A stretch of 64,000 bases of DNA, from positions 62,001 through 126,000 of the forward strand of contig NZ_JAENJH010000006.1 of assembly GCF_016595675.1 (NCBI RefSeq), in the 5' to 3' direction. Made by a program: the position numbers and the translations under genes. Origin of the DNA: Prauserella cavernicola (GTDB taxonomy: Bacteria; Actinomycetota; Actinomycetes; Mycobacteriales; Pseudonocardiaceae). Position 1 is the first letter of the stretch. The number at the start of each line of letters is the position of its first letter. This document shows positions 44,012 to 53,168 of the stretch, piece after piece. The notes beneath the pieces were generated by a model. The model ran no database searches. It was not told the DNA's origin and saw only the letters and a program-made list of their open reading frames with translations.

Positions 44012-44782
44012 ATGTCGGACGAGCAGCCCAAGAAAAGGATCGCCGTCGTCACCGGTGCCGCGGCCGGGCTCGGACAGGCGATCGCACACCGGCTCGCCGA
44101 GTCCGGGATGGACGTCGTCCTCGCCGATCTCGACACCGCGGACGAGACCGCGGCACTCGTCGACAAGGCCGGCGGACGAGCCCATTCGGTGATCTGCGAC
44201 GTCACCTCCGAGGCCTCGGTCGCAGAACTCGCCACGGCCGCCCAGGATTTCGGTGGTTGCGACGTTCTCGTGAACAACGCGGGCATCTACCCGTTCGTCC
44301 TGTTCGAGGACCTCACCTTCGAGATGTGGCGCCGCATTCTGTCGACAAACCTCGACTCGATGTTCTTGACCTGCAAGGCATTCCTTCCCGGAATGCAGAC
44401 CAACGGGTGGGGGCGAGTGATCAATCTGGCGTCCAACGCGTACATGAACGGTGCCGACCCGATGCTCGCGGGCTATGTGAGCAGCAAGGGCGGCGTGATC
44501 GGGCTGACCCGCGCGTTGGCGAGCGAGTACGGGGCCCACGGCATCACGGTCAACGCCATCGCTCCAGGACTCACTGTCACCGGCACGACCATCGCCGCTG
44601 TGGGTGGCCGACCCGGTGAGGCGGGCGCCGCGAAGTGGGGTGCCATGGCCGCACTGCAGGCCATCAAGCGGACCCCGACCCCGGCCGACGTCGTGGGCGC
44701 GGCCGCGTTCCTCGCCTCCGAGGAGGCCGGTTTCATCACCGCTCAGACCCTCGTCGTCGACGGTGGTCTCGCCCGCGTCTGA
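44012..44782 (+). CDS. SDR-family NAD(P)-dependent oxidoreductase
   Basis: 256 residues from an ATG with GGAGGAA upstream. Cofactor motif TGAAAGLGQAIA, NNAG, active-site Ser in INLASNAY, and YVSSKGG (Tyr-x3-Lys). It resembles 3-oxoacyl-ACP reductase/polyol dehydrogenase types. It is the second gene of the importer operon, so it probably oxidises the imported polyol or its product. Confidence 0.93.
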   Translation: MSDEQPKKRIAVVTGAAAGLGQAIAHRLAESGMDVVLADLDTADETAALVDKAGGRAHSVICDVTSEASVAELATAAQDFGGCDVLVNNAGIYPFVLFEDLTFEMWRRILSTNLDSMFLTCKAFLPGMQTNGWGRVINLASNAYMNGADPMLAGYVSSKGGVIGLTRALASEYGAHGITVNAIAPGLTVTGTTIAAVGGRPGEAGAAKWGAMAALQAIKRTPTPADVVGAAAFLASEEAGFITAQTLVVDGGLARV

Positions 44783-44803
44783 GCGACGGAATGGGAGATC
44801 CAC

Positions 44804-46300
44804 ATGGAAGAGACTCCACGGACGCTGCTCGCGGTGTCCGGCGTGGGCAAACGCTTCGGCGGCGTCCAAGCCCTCGACGACGTGTCGATCGAGTTCCGAG
44901 CCGGTGAGGTCCACGCTCTGCTCGGCGAGAACGGCGCGGGCAAGAGCACCCTGGTCAAGATCATCGCCGGAGTGCTGGAACAGGACACGGGCTCCGTCGA
45001 CTCCGTCGGGGGCGCCACGGGCGACGCGGACGACATAGCGATGGTGTTCCAGGAATGCTCGCTCATCCCGACGCTGTCGGTGCGCGACAATCTGGTCCTC
45101 GCGCTCCACCGCGGCGGCGCCATCCTGCGGCGCTCCACATTGGAGGCTGCGATGAGGTCGGCGTTGTCGCGTGCCGGGCTCGACGGTCTCGACCTCGACG
45201 TGCCGGTGGAGGTGCTGCCGCTCGCGCAGCAGCAGCTCCTGGAGATCGCTCGAGGGCTCGCCGCCGACTCCCGCACCCTCATCCTCGACGAGCCGACGGC
45301 CACACTCTCCGACGTCGAGATCGCGAAGGTCCACGAGGTCGTGCGGTCCCTGCGCGACAGTGGGCACGCCATCGTCTACATCACCCACCGCCTGGCGGAG
45401 GTGTTCGCGCTGTCCGACCGCATCACCGTCATGCGCTCGGGCCGGGTGGTGAGCAGCGGCCGCACCAGCGAGTTCGCCATGGACTCGCTCGTCGCCGACA
45501 TGCTCGGCCCCGAGCACCGGATCCCGGCCCCGGGCGCGGCACCGGTCGGGGGCGGCCCGGCACCGGACGGTCCGCGGCTGATCGTCGAGGGCGCCTCCAT
45601 CGAACACCGCTTGCATGGGGTGTCCTTCGAGGCCCCCGCCGGCGAAGTCACCGCCGTGTTCGGACAGATCGGTTCTGGGGCGGACGACCTCGTGCGGGCA
45701 CTGGCGGGCCTGGTGCCCTTGTCGTCCGGCATCGTCCGCCTCGGCGAGCGCACCTTGACGGGGTTCGACCGTGCCGGCTCGCAACGACACCGGGTCGCGT
45801 ACGTCTCGGCCGACCGCGTCGTCGAAGGGGTGTTCCTCACCGGTGACGTAGTCCGCAACATCAGCTCGGGTGCACTGCGCCGGGTCAGCAGGGGTGGTGT
45901 CATTCGTGCCGCTGCGGAGCGCGTGCTCGCCCGGGACACAGCCACCCGGGTCGCGTTCGACCCGGACCGGATCCATACGCAGATCGGTCAGCTCTCGGGC
46001 GGCAACCAGCAGAAGATCGCCATCGCCCGGGCGCTGGCCACCGAACCGGTCATGCTCGTGCTGAGCGAACCGACCCGAGGCGTCGACATCGGTGCCAGGG
46101 CCGAGATCTACGCGGCCCTGCGTGACCTGGCCGCGACCGGTGTCGTGGTCGTCGTCTACTCGAGCGACATCGTGGAGATCCGTGAGCTGGCCGACCGGGT
46201 CCTGACCTTGTTCCGCGGTTGCCAGGTCGGCGACCACCGCGTCGACGACACAGACGACGCTCGCATCCTGGCCGACATCCTCCACGGAGCCGCCGCATGA
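44804..46300 (+). CDS. Sugar ABC transporter ATP-binding protein (RbsA/XylG type)
   Basis: 498 residues with two ATPase halves. The first has Walker A GENGAGKS (41-48), Walker B LILDEPTATL and a weak signature (LPLAQQQLLEIAR). The second lacks the Walker A Lys (GQIGSGADDL) but keeps LSGGNQQK and LSEPTRGVDIGARAEIY. This asymmetry is normal in the RbsA/MglA family. It is coupled to permease 1 (ATGA overlap). Confidence 0.95.
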   Translation: MEETPRTLLAVSGVGKRFGGVQALDDVSIEFRAGEVHALLGENGAGKSTLVKIIAGVLEQDTGSVDSVGGATGDADDIAMVFQECSLIPTLSVRDNLVLALHRGGAILRRSTLEAAMRSALSRAGLDGLDLDVPVEVLPLAQQQLLEIARGLAADSRTLILDEPTATLSDVEIAKVHEVVRSLRDSGHAIVYITHRLAEVFALSDRITVMRSGRVVSSGRTSEFAMDSLVADMLGPEHRIPAPGAAPVGGGPAPDGPRLIVEGASIEHRLHGVSFEAPAGEVTAVFGQIGSGADDLVRALAGLVPLSSGIVRLGERTLTGFDRAGSQRHRVAYVSADRVVEGVFLTGDVVRNISSGALRRVSRGGVIRAAAERVLARDTATRVAFDPDRIHTQIGQLSGGNQQKIAIARALATEPVMLVLSEPTRGVDIGARAEIYAALRDLAATGVVVVVYSSDIVEIRELADRVLTLFRGCQVGDHRVDDTDDARILADILHGAAA

Positions 46301-47319
46301 CCGCCGAACTGGGCTCGCCACCCACCGCTGACACCCGTACCGCCCCGACACGAACGCCGTCCACGATCTCGCGCCTTCGGCACGCACTCACCGACGGCGC
46401 GGTCATCATCAGGCTGGTCACGGTACTGATCTTCGTGGTCGCCTCGATCGCCGTACCCCAGTTCGCCACCGGCGAGAACTTCCAGACCCTGCTCCAGTCG
46501 GTCGCGCTGATCGGGATCGCCGCGGTCGGGCTGAGCCTGATCACCATCGTCGGTCGGCTGTTCTCGCTGTCGGTGAGCGCCACGATCGCGATCTCCGCGA
46601 TTCTGTTCGCAGCCACCCTGCGGTGGGGTCCATGGACCGCGCTGCTGGTCTCGGCGCTGTTCGGGCTTCTGAGCGGGGCCGTGCAAGGCGTGCTCGTAGG
46701 TCGCTGGCGGACCGACCCCATCGTCACGACGATCGCGTTCGCCGCGATCATGCTCGGGCTCGGTCAGCTGTTCACGGAGGGCCGCAACATCCGTGGTGAC
46801 GGAGACGCCACCGTCTTCGGCAGCACCGTCCTCGGTATTCCCGGACAGGTCTTCGCTTTCCTGCTGGCGACCGTGGTGGCCTGGTGGCTCCACCGCTACA
46901 CGGTCCGGGGCCGGGTCCTCAGCCTGATCGGTCTCAACGAGAAGGCTGCGCTGGTCTCCGGGCTGCGATCCTGGCCGATCGTCGTGCTCGCGTTCGGCGT
47001 CGCCGGACTCTTCGCCGGTGTCGCGGGCGGCCTGCTCGGTGCTCAGAGCGGACAGGGCAATCTCGGGCTGGGGGCGGCCTTCGGGTTCGACGCCATCACC
47101 GCGGTCGTCGTCGGCGGGGTGAGCGTCAAGGGTGGTCGCGGCAGTCCCTTCGACGCCGCCGTCGGAGCCCTGCTGGTCGGTTTGCTGGGCAACGTCCTCA
47201 TCCTGGCGGGCCTCAGCTACGAGACACAGCTCATCGTCAAGGGCGTCCTCGTCCTCGGGGCTGTCGTGCTGGCAGGCGCCACCGCTCTCGACCCGACAAC
47301 CCGCCGAGGTGGCAGATGA
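46297..47319 (+). CDS. Sugar ABC transporter permease 1 (RbsC family)
   Basis: 340 residues, about ten TMs. Seen: LLQSVALIGIAAVGLSLITIVGRLFSLSV in the N-terminal half (the family usually has GGIDLSVG here) and FGFDAITAVVVGGVSVKGGRGSPF near the C-terminus, the typical ALGG-like loop. The ATG at 46297 overlaps the ATPase stop. With permease 2 it makes a heteromeric channel. Confidence 0.94.
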   Translation: MTAELGSPPTADTRTAPTRTPSTISRLRHALTDGAVIIRLVTVLIFVVASIAVPQFATGENFQTLLQSVALIGIAAVGLSLITIVGRLFSLSVSATIAISAILFAATLRWGPWTALLVSALFGLLSGAVQGVLVGRWRTDPIVTTIAFAAIMLGLGQLFTEGRNIRGDGDATVFGSTVLGIPGQVFAFLLATVVAWWLHRYTVRGRVLSLIGLNEKAALVSGLRSWPIVVLAFGVAGLFAGVAGGLLGAQSGQGNLGLGAAFGFDAITAVVVGGVSVKGGRGSPFDAAVGALLVGLLGNVLILAGLSYETQLIVKGVLVLGAVVLAGATALDPTTRRGGR

Positions 47320-48326
47320 TCTCGCTGTACTGGAACTTCCGCGTCCGCCTGGCGTGGGGACTGGTCCTGCTCGCCGTCGTCGCCTTCGCGGTCATGGCAC
47401 CCGGTTTCCTGTCGGTGTCCAACGTCCATGCCCTCGTCCAGAGTTTCGCGGCTCTCGGCGTCTTGGCCGTGGGGTTGAGCCTGACGATGATCGCTGGGGA
47501 GTTCGATCTGTCGATCGCAGGTGTCGTGCCTCTCACCGCGTTGATCACCATCGCGGTGGGCCAGTCGACGTCCCTGGTAGTCGGAGTGGTCCTCGGGCTG
47601 CTCGTCGCGCTCGCATTCGGACTGCTCAACGGATGGTTGACCGCGCGCTTCTCCATTCCGGCCCTCGCGGTGACCGTCGGCACGATGGTGCTGACCACCG
47701 GTCTCGGTCATGCGGTTGCCGGCGGCGAGGTCGTGACCCTCACCGACTTCGGCATCGGCCTGTCCCTGGACGCTCCGGTGGCCGGAATCCTGTCGATCCA
47801 CAGCATCGTCGAGCTCGGCCTGGTCGTCGCCGCGGTGTTCGTGATGGCGCGGACCTGGACCGGGCTGACCATCTACTCAGTCGGAAGCGATCCCGCCCGG
47901 TCCGCGGCCTCGGGCTTGTCGGTGTCCCGCGCCATGGTCACCGTGTTCGTCGCGTCCGCTCTGTTCGCCGGTGTGGCCGGCGCGTTGCAGGGCATCTCGC
48001 TCGCTGCGGCGACCCCGGGCGCCGACCTCGACACCGTCTTGCAGGCCGCGACCGCCGTCATCGTTGGTGGAGTCGCGCTGAGCGGTGGGAAGGGCAAGGT
48101 GCTCGGGGCGATCGCCGGGGCGGCGCTCCTGTCGGTGGTCGGGAACGGACTCAGCCTGATCGGCACCCCGACCGCCGTCGTCCAGCTGGCCAACGCCGCC
48201 ATCCTGCTCGTCGTCGTGGTCACCGACGGCACGCTGACCCGACTGGTGAGACGCGGGGCCGAGAACGCAGCCACCACTCTCGTCCCGGCGCCCGCCGCCA
48301 CTACTCCGCAGGGAGGATCGTCGTGA
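47316..48326 (+). CDS. Sugar ABC transporter permease 2 (RbsC family)
   Basis: 336 residues, about ten TMs. Seen: GVLAVGLSLTMIAGEFDLSIAGVVPLTALI (the GEFDLS motif), IPALAVTVGTMVLTTGLGHAV and TAVIVGGVALSGGKGKVLGAIAGA. It overlaps permease 1 (ATGA) and the binding-protein gene (GTGA). Two different permeases per importer are common in this class. Confidence 0.94.
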   Translation: MISLYWNFRVRLAWGLVLLAVVAFAVMAPGFLSVSNVHALVQSFAALGVLAVGLSLTMIAGEFDLSIAGVVPLTALITIAVGQSTSLVVGVVLGLLVALAFGLLNGWLTARFSIPALAVTVGTMVLTTGLGHAVAGGEVVTLTDFGIGLSLDAPVAGILSIHSIVELGLVVAAVFVMARTWTGLTIYSVGSDPARSAASGLSVSRAMVTVFVASALFAGVAGALQGISLAAATPGADLDTVLQAATAVIVGGVALSGGKGKVLGAIAGAALLSVVGNGLSLIGTPTAVVQLANAAILLVVVVTDGTLTRLVRRGAENAATTLVPAPAATTPQGGSS

Positions 48327-49333
48327 AAACGCTCCGCGGCACCGTCGCCGCACTGATCGGGCTCTTGCTCGTCCTCGTGGCCGGGTGCGGCCCGGCAGCC
48401 GAGCCGACCGCGGTGGGGACGGCGGCCGGCGACGACGTACGCGGCAAGCGCGTTGCGCTCCTCACCGTCGCGCAGAGTTGCGACTACTGCGCCCTGCACA
48501 CCCAGCAGTTCCGGGCGGTCGCGGACGCGGCCGGGCTCGACCTGCAGGTGATCGTCAACGACTTCGACGCCGGCGAGCAGGCCCAGCAGATCAACCAGGT
48601 CATCGTCACCAAGCCGGACGCGGCCGTGGTCTGGCCCGCCGACGCCGCGGCGATCATGCCGTCGTTGGCCCGGCTGCGCGCCGCCGGCATCCCCGTGATC
48701 GTCACCAACGCGTTCCCGCAGAGCGACGACGACTCCTACTGGGCCACCTACACCGGCCCCGACGACGTCGAGAACGGCGCCCAGGCTGCGCGCGCGATGG
48801 TCGAGGGACTGAAGGAGCGCGGCAAGCCGCTCAAGGGCGACGTCGTCGTCCTCATCGGAGTCCCCGGCACCCCGGGAACGATCAACCGGTACGAGGGCTT
48901 CACCCGCGCCCTGGCCCAGCTCGCCCCCGACATCGAGGTCGTCGGGCGCCAGCCAGGGAACTGGGACCAGACGGAAGCCACCAGCGCCGCCGCCACTCTT
49001 TTCACCCAGTTCGGCGGGCCGGACCTGATCGGCATGTACTCCCAGGCCGACAACATGCTCGCCGGAGCCGTCCTCGCCGCACAGCGTGCCGGGATCGACC
49101 CGAAATCGCTGATGTTGGTCGGGCACAACTGCTCGATCGAGGCCTACGACGCGCTCGCGTCCGGTGACCAGTACGCCACCGTCCTGCAGAGCCCCATCGA
49201 CGACGGTGATGCCGCCGCCAAGGCTGTGATCACGCTGCTGCGCGGGCAGCCTCAACCCAAGAACGTCTTCATCGCGAACCCCATCATCACCCGGGACACG
49301 GTGTCGCGGTGCGACGCCGCCGTCGGCAAGTGA
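48323..49333 (+). CDS. Sugar-type ABC transporter substrate-binding lipoprotein
   Basis: 336 residues, GTG start. Signal sequence with lipobox LVAGC (Cys22), then an RbsB-like two-lobe fold: GKRVALLTVAQSCDYC, FDAGEQAQQINQVIVTKPDAAVVWP, GIPVIVTNAFP and DLIGMYSQADNMLAGAVLAAQRAG. A CxxC (CDYC, about 53-56) sits in the first ligand-contact loop, which is unusual for the family. It is expected to bind a polyol or cyclitol and deliver it to the two permeases. Confidence 0.93.
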   Translation: MKTLRGTVAALIGLLLVLVAGCGPAAEPTAVGTAAGDDVRGKRVALLTVAQSCDYCALHTQQFRAVADAAGLDLQVIVNDFDAGEQAQQINQVIVTKPDAAVVWPADAAAIMPSLARLRAAGIPVIVTNAFPQSDDDSYWATYTGPDDVENGAQAARAMVEGLKERGKPLKGDVVVLIGVPGTPGTINRYEGFTRALAQLAPDIEVVGRQPGNWDQTEATSAAATLFTQFGGPDLIGMYSQADNMLAGAVLAAQRAGIDPKSLMLVGHNCSIEAYDALASGDQYATVLQSPIDDGDAAAKAVITLLRGQPQPKNVFIANPIITRDTVSRCDAAVGK

Positions 49334-49346
49334 TCGGAGGAACCCC

Positions 49347-50144
49347 ATGATCGACTGGACCATCCCGCTGCCCGACCAGGTGGTCGTCACCGGCACCGCG
49401 AGCGGTCTCGGCGAGGAGACCGCTCGGCTGCTCCTCTCCGCGGGCGTGCGCGTCTACGGAGTCGACCTCGCCGGCGCGGCCGACGACCTGTGCAAGAACG
49501 AGCTGTTCAGTTCGTTGCCAGGCAGCGTCACCGAGGCCACGACCTGGTCCCGCGTGCTCGACGCGGTGCGCTCCGACGTGACCGCGCCGCGCTCGCTCGG
49601 TTTCGTTGGGGCGGCGGCGGTGCTCGACGTCGGCATCCTCGACGACGAGGACCCGGCGGTCTGGCGCAAGGCATGGGAGGTCAACGTCCTCGGAAACGTG
49701 ATCGCGTTGCAGGCGTTGCTACCACTGCTCGCCACAGCTGAGCACGGCGCGGTCGTGGCCGTGAGCAGCGTCAACGCCTCGTTCGGCGAGCAACAGCTCG
49801 CGGCGTACTCGTCGTCGAAGGCCGCGCTCACCGGGGCGATCCGCACCATCGCGCTCGACTACGCGCGGCGAGGGGTGACGGTGAACGTACTGGCACCCGG
49901 ACCGATGCGGGCAGGGCTGTTCGAACGCCACCTCCAGTCAGCCGTCGACCCCGAGCGCTTCCTCGCCACCCGCGAAGCCCGCCAACCGATCGGTCGCATC
50001 CCGGGCGCCGACGAGGTCGCCCGCGCCGCGGCGTTCCTGTTGTCCCCGGCCGCCTCCGCGGTGTTCGGCACCACCCTGACCGCCGACGGTGGACTGACCG
50101 CCGGCTTCGACTTCCGCACCGGGCTCGAGGGCTCCTCCGCCTGA
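49347..50144 (+). CDS. SDR-family oxidoreductase
   Basis: 265 residues. Cofactor motif TGTASGLGEETA, active-site Ser in AVSSVNASF, YSSSKAAL (Tyr-x3-Lys) and the C-terminal TADGGLTAGF. The usual NNAG reads FVGAAAVLDVG, a divergent form. It is the last gene of the importer operon, 13 bases after the binding-protein gene, and probably a second dehydrogenase step. Confidence 0.92.
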   Translation: MIDWTIPLPDQVVVTGTASGLGEETARLLLSAGVRVYGVDLAGAADDLCKNELFSSLPGSVTEATTWSRVLDAVRSDVTAPRSLGFVGAAAVLDVGILDDEDPAVWRKAWEVNVLGNVIALQALLPLLATAEHGAVVAVSSVNASFGEQQLAAYSSSKAALTGAIRTIALDYARRGVTVNVLAPGPMRAGLFERHLQSAVDPERFLATREARQPIGRIPGADEVARAAAFLLSPAASAVFGTTLTADGGLTAGFDFRTGLEGSSA

Positions 50145-50205
50145 GCCGCCCGCGGACGGCTTCGGCTGCGACAGCGTGGCGGTAGTGGACGGTTGGCGGG
50201 TCCGG

Positions 50206-50649
50206 TCAGGAACTGCGCGCGTCGTGCTTCGTGCGGTTGGCCAGGACCTGGTCCATGTGGGTCTGTGCCCAGTTCCTGAGGTCGCGCGTCAGGTGGTGGA
50301 GTGAGTGGCCGAGGCCGGTCAGTTCGTAGGTGACGGTGACCGGGACGGTTGGTGTCACGGTGCGGGTGAGCAGGCCGTCGCGTTCGAGCGCTCGTAAGGT
50401 CTGGGTCAGCATCTTCTGGCTGACTCCGGCCAGCAGGCGGGAGATCTCGGAGTAGCGCATCGCTCGCGCGGCACCCGATGCGCCGGGCTGGTCGGATTTG
50501 TCTGCTGTGTCGCCGCCAAGTGCGCACAGGATCAGCACGACCCACTTGTCCGAGATCCGGTCGAGGAGCTGGCGGCTGGGGCATTCCGCGAGGAACGCGT
50601 TGTACTCGATCTTGGCCTGCGCTCGCTGGGCGGCCTTCGTCGGCTTCAC
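50206..50649 (-). CDS. HxlR-family transcriptional regulator
   Basis: 147 residues with the MarR-like winged helix of the HxlR family (CPSRQLLDRISDKWVVLILCALG, MRYSEISRLLAGVSQKMLTQTLRALERDGLLTRTVTPTVPVTVTYELT). A single Cys near the N-terminus (AECPSR) may be a redox sensor, as in HypR/YodB-type relatives. It is divergent from an aldo-keto reductase with two dyads in between. Confidence 0.93.
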   Translation of the reverse strand: MKPTKAAQRAQAKIEYNAFLAECPSRQLLDRISDKWVVLILCALGGDTADKSDQPGASGAARAMRYSEISRLLAGVSQKMLTQTLRALERDGLLTRTVTPTVPVTVTYELTGLGHSLHHLTRDLRNWAQTHMDQVLANRTKHDARSS

Positions 50650-50679
50650 TGACCTCGCCTCTCCCCGTGGGTGAGTAAC

Positions 50680-50714
50680 GCACTTCAGAGTGCCTACTTC
50701 CTAACGGGAAGTAG
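50680..50714. promoter_or_regulatory. Two adjacent dyads, candidate HxlR operator
   Basis: GCACT-N4-AGTGC (50680-50693) is followed at once by CTACTTCC-N5-GGAAGTAG (50694-50714). Both lie between the HxlR and aldo-keto reductase starts (65 bases upstream of the latter). The second is the stronger and resembles the ACTT/AAGT half-sites seen for HxlR-type regulators. Confidence 0.55.
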
Positions 50715-50778
50715 CTCTCCAATACTCGTACAGGGAGGCCGACGGCGCCACCCACGGCGACAAGCGAAAGGCACAACG

Positions 50779-51669
50779 ATGAACGCGCACACCACAGCAC
50801 TTCCCGGCGGCACCTGGACGCTGGGCGACTCAACTGTCACCCGGTTCGGCTACGGCGCGATGCAACTCGCCGGCCCGTGGGTCATGGGGTCTCCCGCCGA
50901 CCACGATGGCGCCGTGGCCGTACTGCGGGAGGCGGTCGCGGCCGGTATCACCCACATCGACACCAGCGACGCGTACGGACCGCGCGTCACCAACGAGCTG
51001 ATCCGTGAGGCGCTGCATCCCTACCCGGCGTCGCTGTTCATCGCCACCAAGGTGGGGGCGAACCGAGATGCGCAAGGCGGCTGGCCCACGGCGCGGCGGC
51101 CTGAAGATCTGCGCAAGCAGGTGCACGAGAACCTCCAGTCCCTCGGAGTCGAGACCCTCGATCTGGTCAACCTGCGCATGGGCGATGCCGAAGGCCCTCA
51201 GCCCGGCTCGCTCGCCGAGGCGTTCGAGACGCTCGTCGAACTCCAGCGAGAGGGCCTGATCCGTCACCTCGGGGTCAGCAACGTGACCAGCGAGCAGGTC
51301 GCCGAGGCGCGCGGTATCGCCTCCATCGTGTGCGTGCAGAACATGTACAACCTGGCCCACCGCCACGACGACGACCTCATTGACAGACTCGCCGCCGATG
51401 GCATTGCCTACGTGCCGTTCTTCCCGTTGGGGGGCTTCACACCGCTACAGTCCGATGCGCTCTCCGGCGTTGCGGGCCGGCTTGGGGCGACGCCGATGTC
51501 GGTCGCGTTGGCCTGGCTGTTGCAGCGTTCACCGAACATCCTGCTCATCCCTGGCACGTCATCGGCAGCCCATCTGCGCGAGAACATCGTCGGAGCCGGG
51601 CTCTCGCTCTCCCGTGAGGACGTGGCCAGCCTGGAGAGCATCGGCCAGCTCTGGGCGGGGACTCGGTGA
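50779..51669 (+). CDS. Aldo/keto reductase
   Basis: 296 residues, TIM barrel. Catalytic tetrad segments: HIDTSDAYGP (Asp, Tyr), FIATKVGAN (Lys); NLRMGD stands where many members have the active-site His. C-terminal NADPH-binding PNILLIPGTSSAAHLRENI. It reduces carbonyl compounds; HxlR control suggests a response to reactive aldehydes or quinones. Confidence 0.93.
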   Translation: MNAHTTALPGGTWTLGDSTVTRFGYGAMQLAGPWVMGSPADHDGAVAVLREAVAAGITHIDTSDAYGPRVTNELIREALHPYPASLFIATKVGANRDAQGGWPTARRPEDLRKQVHENLQSLGVETLDLVNLRMGDAEGPQPGSLAEAFETLVELQREGLIRHLGVSNVTSEQVAEARGIASIVCVQNMYNLAHRHDDDLIDRLAADGIAYVPFFPLGGFTPLQSDALSGVAGRLGATPMSVALAWLLQRSPNILLIPGTSSAAHLRENIVGAGLSLSREDVASLESIGQLWAGTR

Positions 51670-51711
51670 TCAAGGACGTCAGCAAGTCGGTTTCCTTTCC
51701 CGCCAGGTGGT

Positions 51712-53145
51712 TCAGCACCCGAGTATGTGCGTCACAGGTTTCTGTGGGTCGTGCGCGGCCCAGCCCGGGTTTCCGGTTCGGGCGAACGCGACCCAGGCCG
51801 CGTGCACCCGGGCCGCGAGGCCAGGCGGGGCGGGGTCCGGGCCGAGCAGACCCGTAGGTCCGTGGAGCCAAGGCTGGTCGGCGACATCGAAGACGAACGG
51901 CAGTTCGACGGTGTGGGCTGCGCCGAGGCGCCCGCCCAGTGCTGTTGAGCGGTATTCGAACGAGTAGACGTGTGTGCGTGTGCCCGAGAGGCGCGCGTGG
52001 GCCCGCGCCATGCGTGCGGTACCGGCCCCGAAGAGGGCCTCGGCGAGAATCGCGGAGCGCAGCTCACCGGGTGTCGCGTGTGGCCGGAGCTTGCGGAGCG
52101 CGGTGACCGTGGTGTCCGGGTCGCTGGAGACGCGGGCGGCTAGGGCGAGTGCGTCGGCTTCGGTCGAGGTGTCCAGCGAGCCCTGCGGAACCAGGTAGAG
52201 ATTGCCCTCTTCGCTGGTGGTGCCGATCAGGAGATCGACTTGGGCGGCTGGGCCGTCTGCGAGGCGGTCGACGGGCTGATCCGGAAGCACCAGGCTGAAC
52301 GGACTGAGCCCCACCAGCGGGTCCGTAGCGGTGTCGGTGCGCAGATCGAGGCCCGCCAGGGCGGGCAGGATGTCGAGGAACCGCTCGTCCGGGATCGCGG
52401 CGAAGCCGTCGATGGTCGGTTCGACGCCCAGCTCGGCGGCTGCCGCGGTGGTGACCACCCGTGCTTGTTGCGGGGTGAAAGCGCCGCTGCCGTTGCCGCT
52501 CTGGATGATCGCCCGCCGGAAGAGGCCGTGGGCTTGCGGAGTCGCGAGCAGCGCGCAGGTGAGCGTGGCACCCGCTGACTGGCCGAAGACCGTGACGGTG
52601 CCCGGGTCGCCGCCGAACGCCGCGATCGTGTCCCGGACCCAGCCGAGCGCGGCGAGCACGTCGAGCAGGCCGCGGTTGGCCGGAGCGCCGTCCAGGTCGA
52701 GGAAACCGGAGACGCCGAGGCGGTAGTTCACGGTCACGAGGACGATGCCGTCGCGGGCGAAGGCGCTGCCGTCGTAGAGCGCGGCGCGGGTCGAACCGGT
52801 GACGAACCCGCCGCCGTGCAAGAAAACCATGACCGGGCGCTTCCCGTCGTCGGCGGCGGGGGTGCGGACGTCGACGGTCAGGTACTCCTCACCGCGCACC
52901 CAGCCGGGTCCGAAGTACGGGCTCATCTCGAGTCGGCCGAAGTCTCTGGTCGGCTGGGGGGCTGTTGGTGAGGGCTGCGTGCCGTCGCGAACCCCGGACC
53001 ACCCCGGATGTGGCGCGGGTCGGGTGAACCGGCCGATGCCGATCGGTGCCGCGGCATAGGGAATGGCACGGTAGGACTCGCCGAACTCGTCGCGAAGACC
53101 TCGCACGGCGCCTGCTGGCGTGCTGGCGATCGGGTACTGGAGCAC
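51712..53145 (-). CDS. Carboxylesterase type B
   Basis: 477 residues from a GTG at 53145; the frame extends upstream to 53196 but overlaps the next gene and is unlike the family. Seen: HGGGF oxyanion site, YRLG, nucleophile elbow FGQSAGA, an acidic residue around IGTTSEEGN and a late His in GAAHTVELPFVF. No signal peptide is visible. It probably cleaves carboxylic esters inside the cell. It is adjacent to the metallo-beta-lactamase gene, so they may share a transcript. Confidence 0.92.
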   Translation of the reverse strand: MLQYPIASTPAGAVRGLRDEFGESYRAIPYAAAPIGIGRFTRPAPHPGWSGVRDGTQPSPTAPQPTRDFGRLEMSPYFGPGWVRGEEYLTVDVRTPAADDGKRPVMVFLHGGGFVTGSTRAALYDGSAFARDGIVLVTVNYRLGVSGFLDLDGAPANRGLLDVLAALGWVRDTIAAFGGDPGTVTVFGQSAGATLTCALLATPQAHGLFRRAIIQSGNGSGAFTPQQARVVTTAAAAELGVEPTIDGFAAIPDERFLDILPALAGLDLRTDTATDPLVGLSPFSLVLPDQPVDRLADGPAAQVDLLIGTTSEEGNLYLVPQGSLDTSTEADALALAARVSSDPDTTVTALRKLRPHATPGELRSAILAEALFGAGTARMARAHARLSGTRTHVYSFEYRSTALGGRLGAAHTVELPFVFDVADQPWLHGPTGLLGPDPAPPGLAARVHAAWVAFARTGNPGWAAHDPQKPVTHILGC

Positions 53146-53168
53146 AGGAAAGAACCTCTCTGGCGTAG

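Noticed and set aside
43817-46387. 856-codon minus-strand frame opposite the SDR and ATPase genes
   Set aside because: Antisense shadow; the plus-strand genes have clear motifs, coupled starts and normal lengths.
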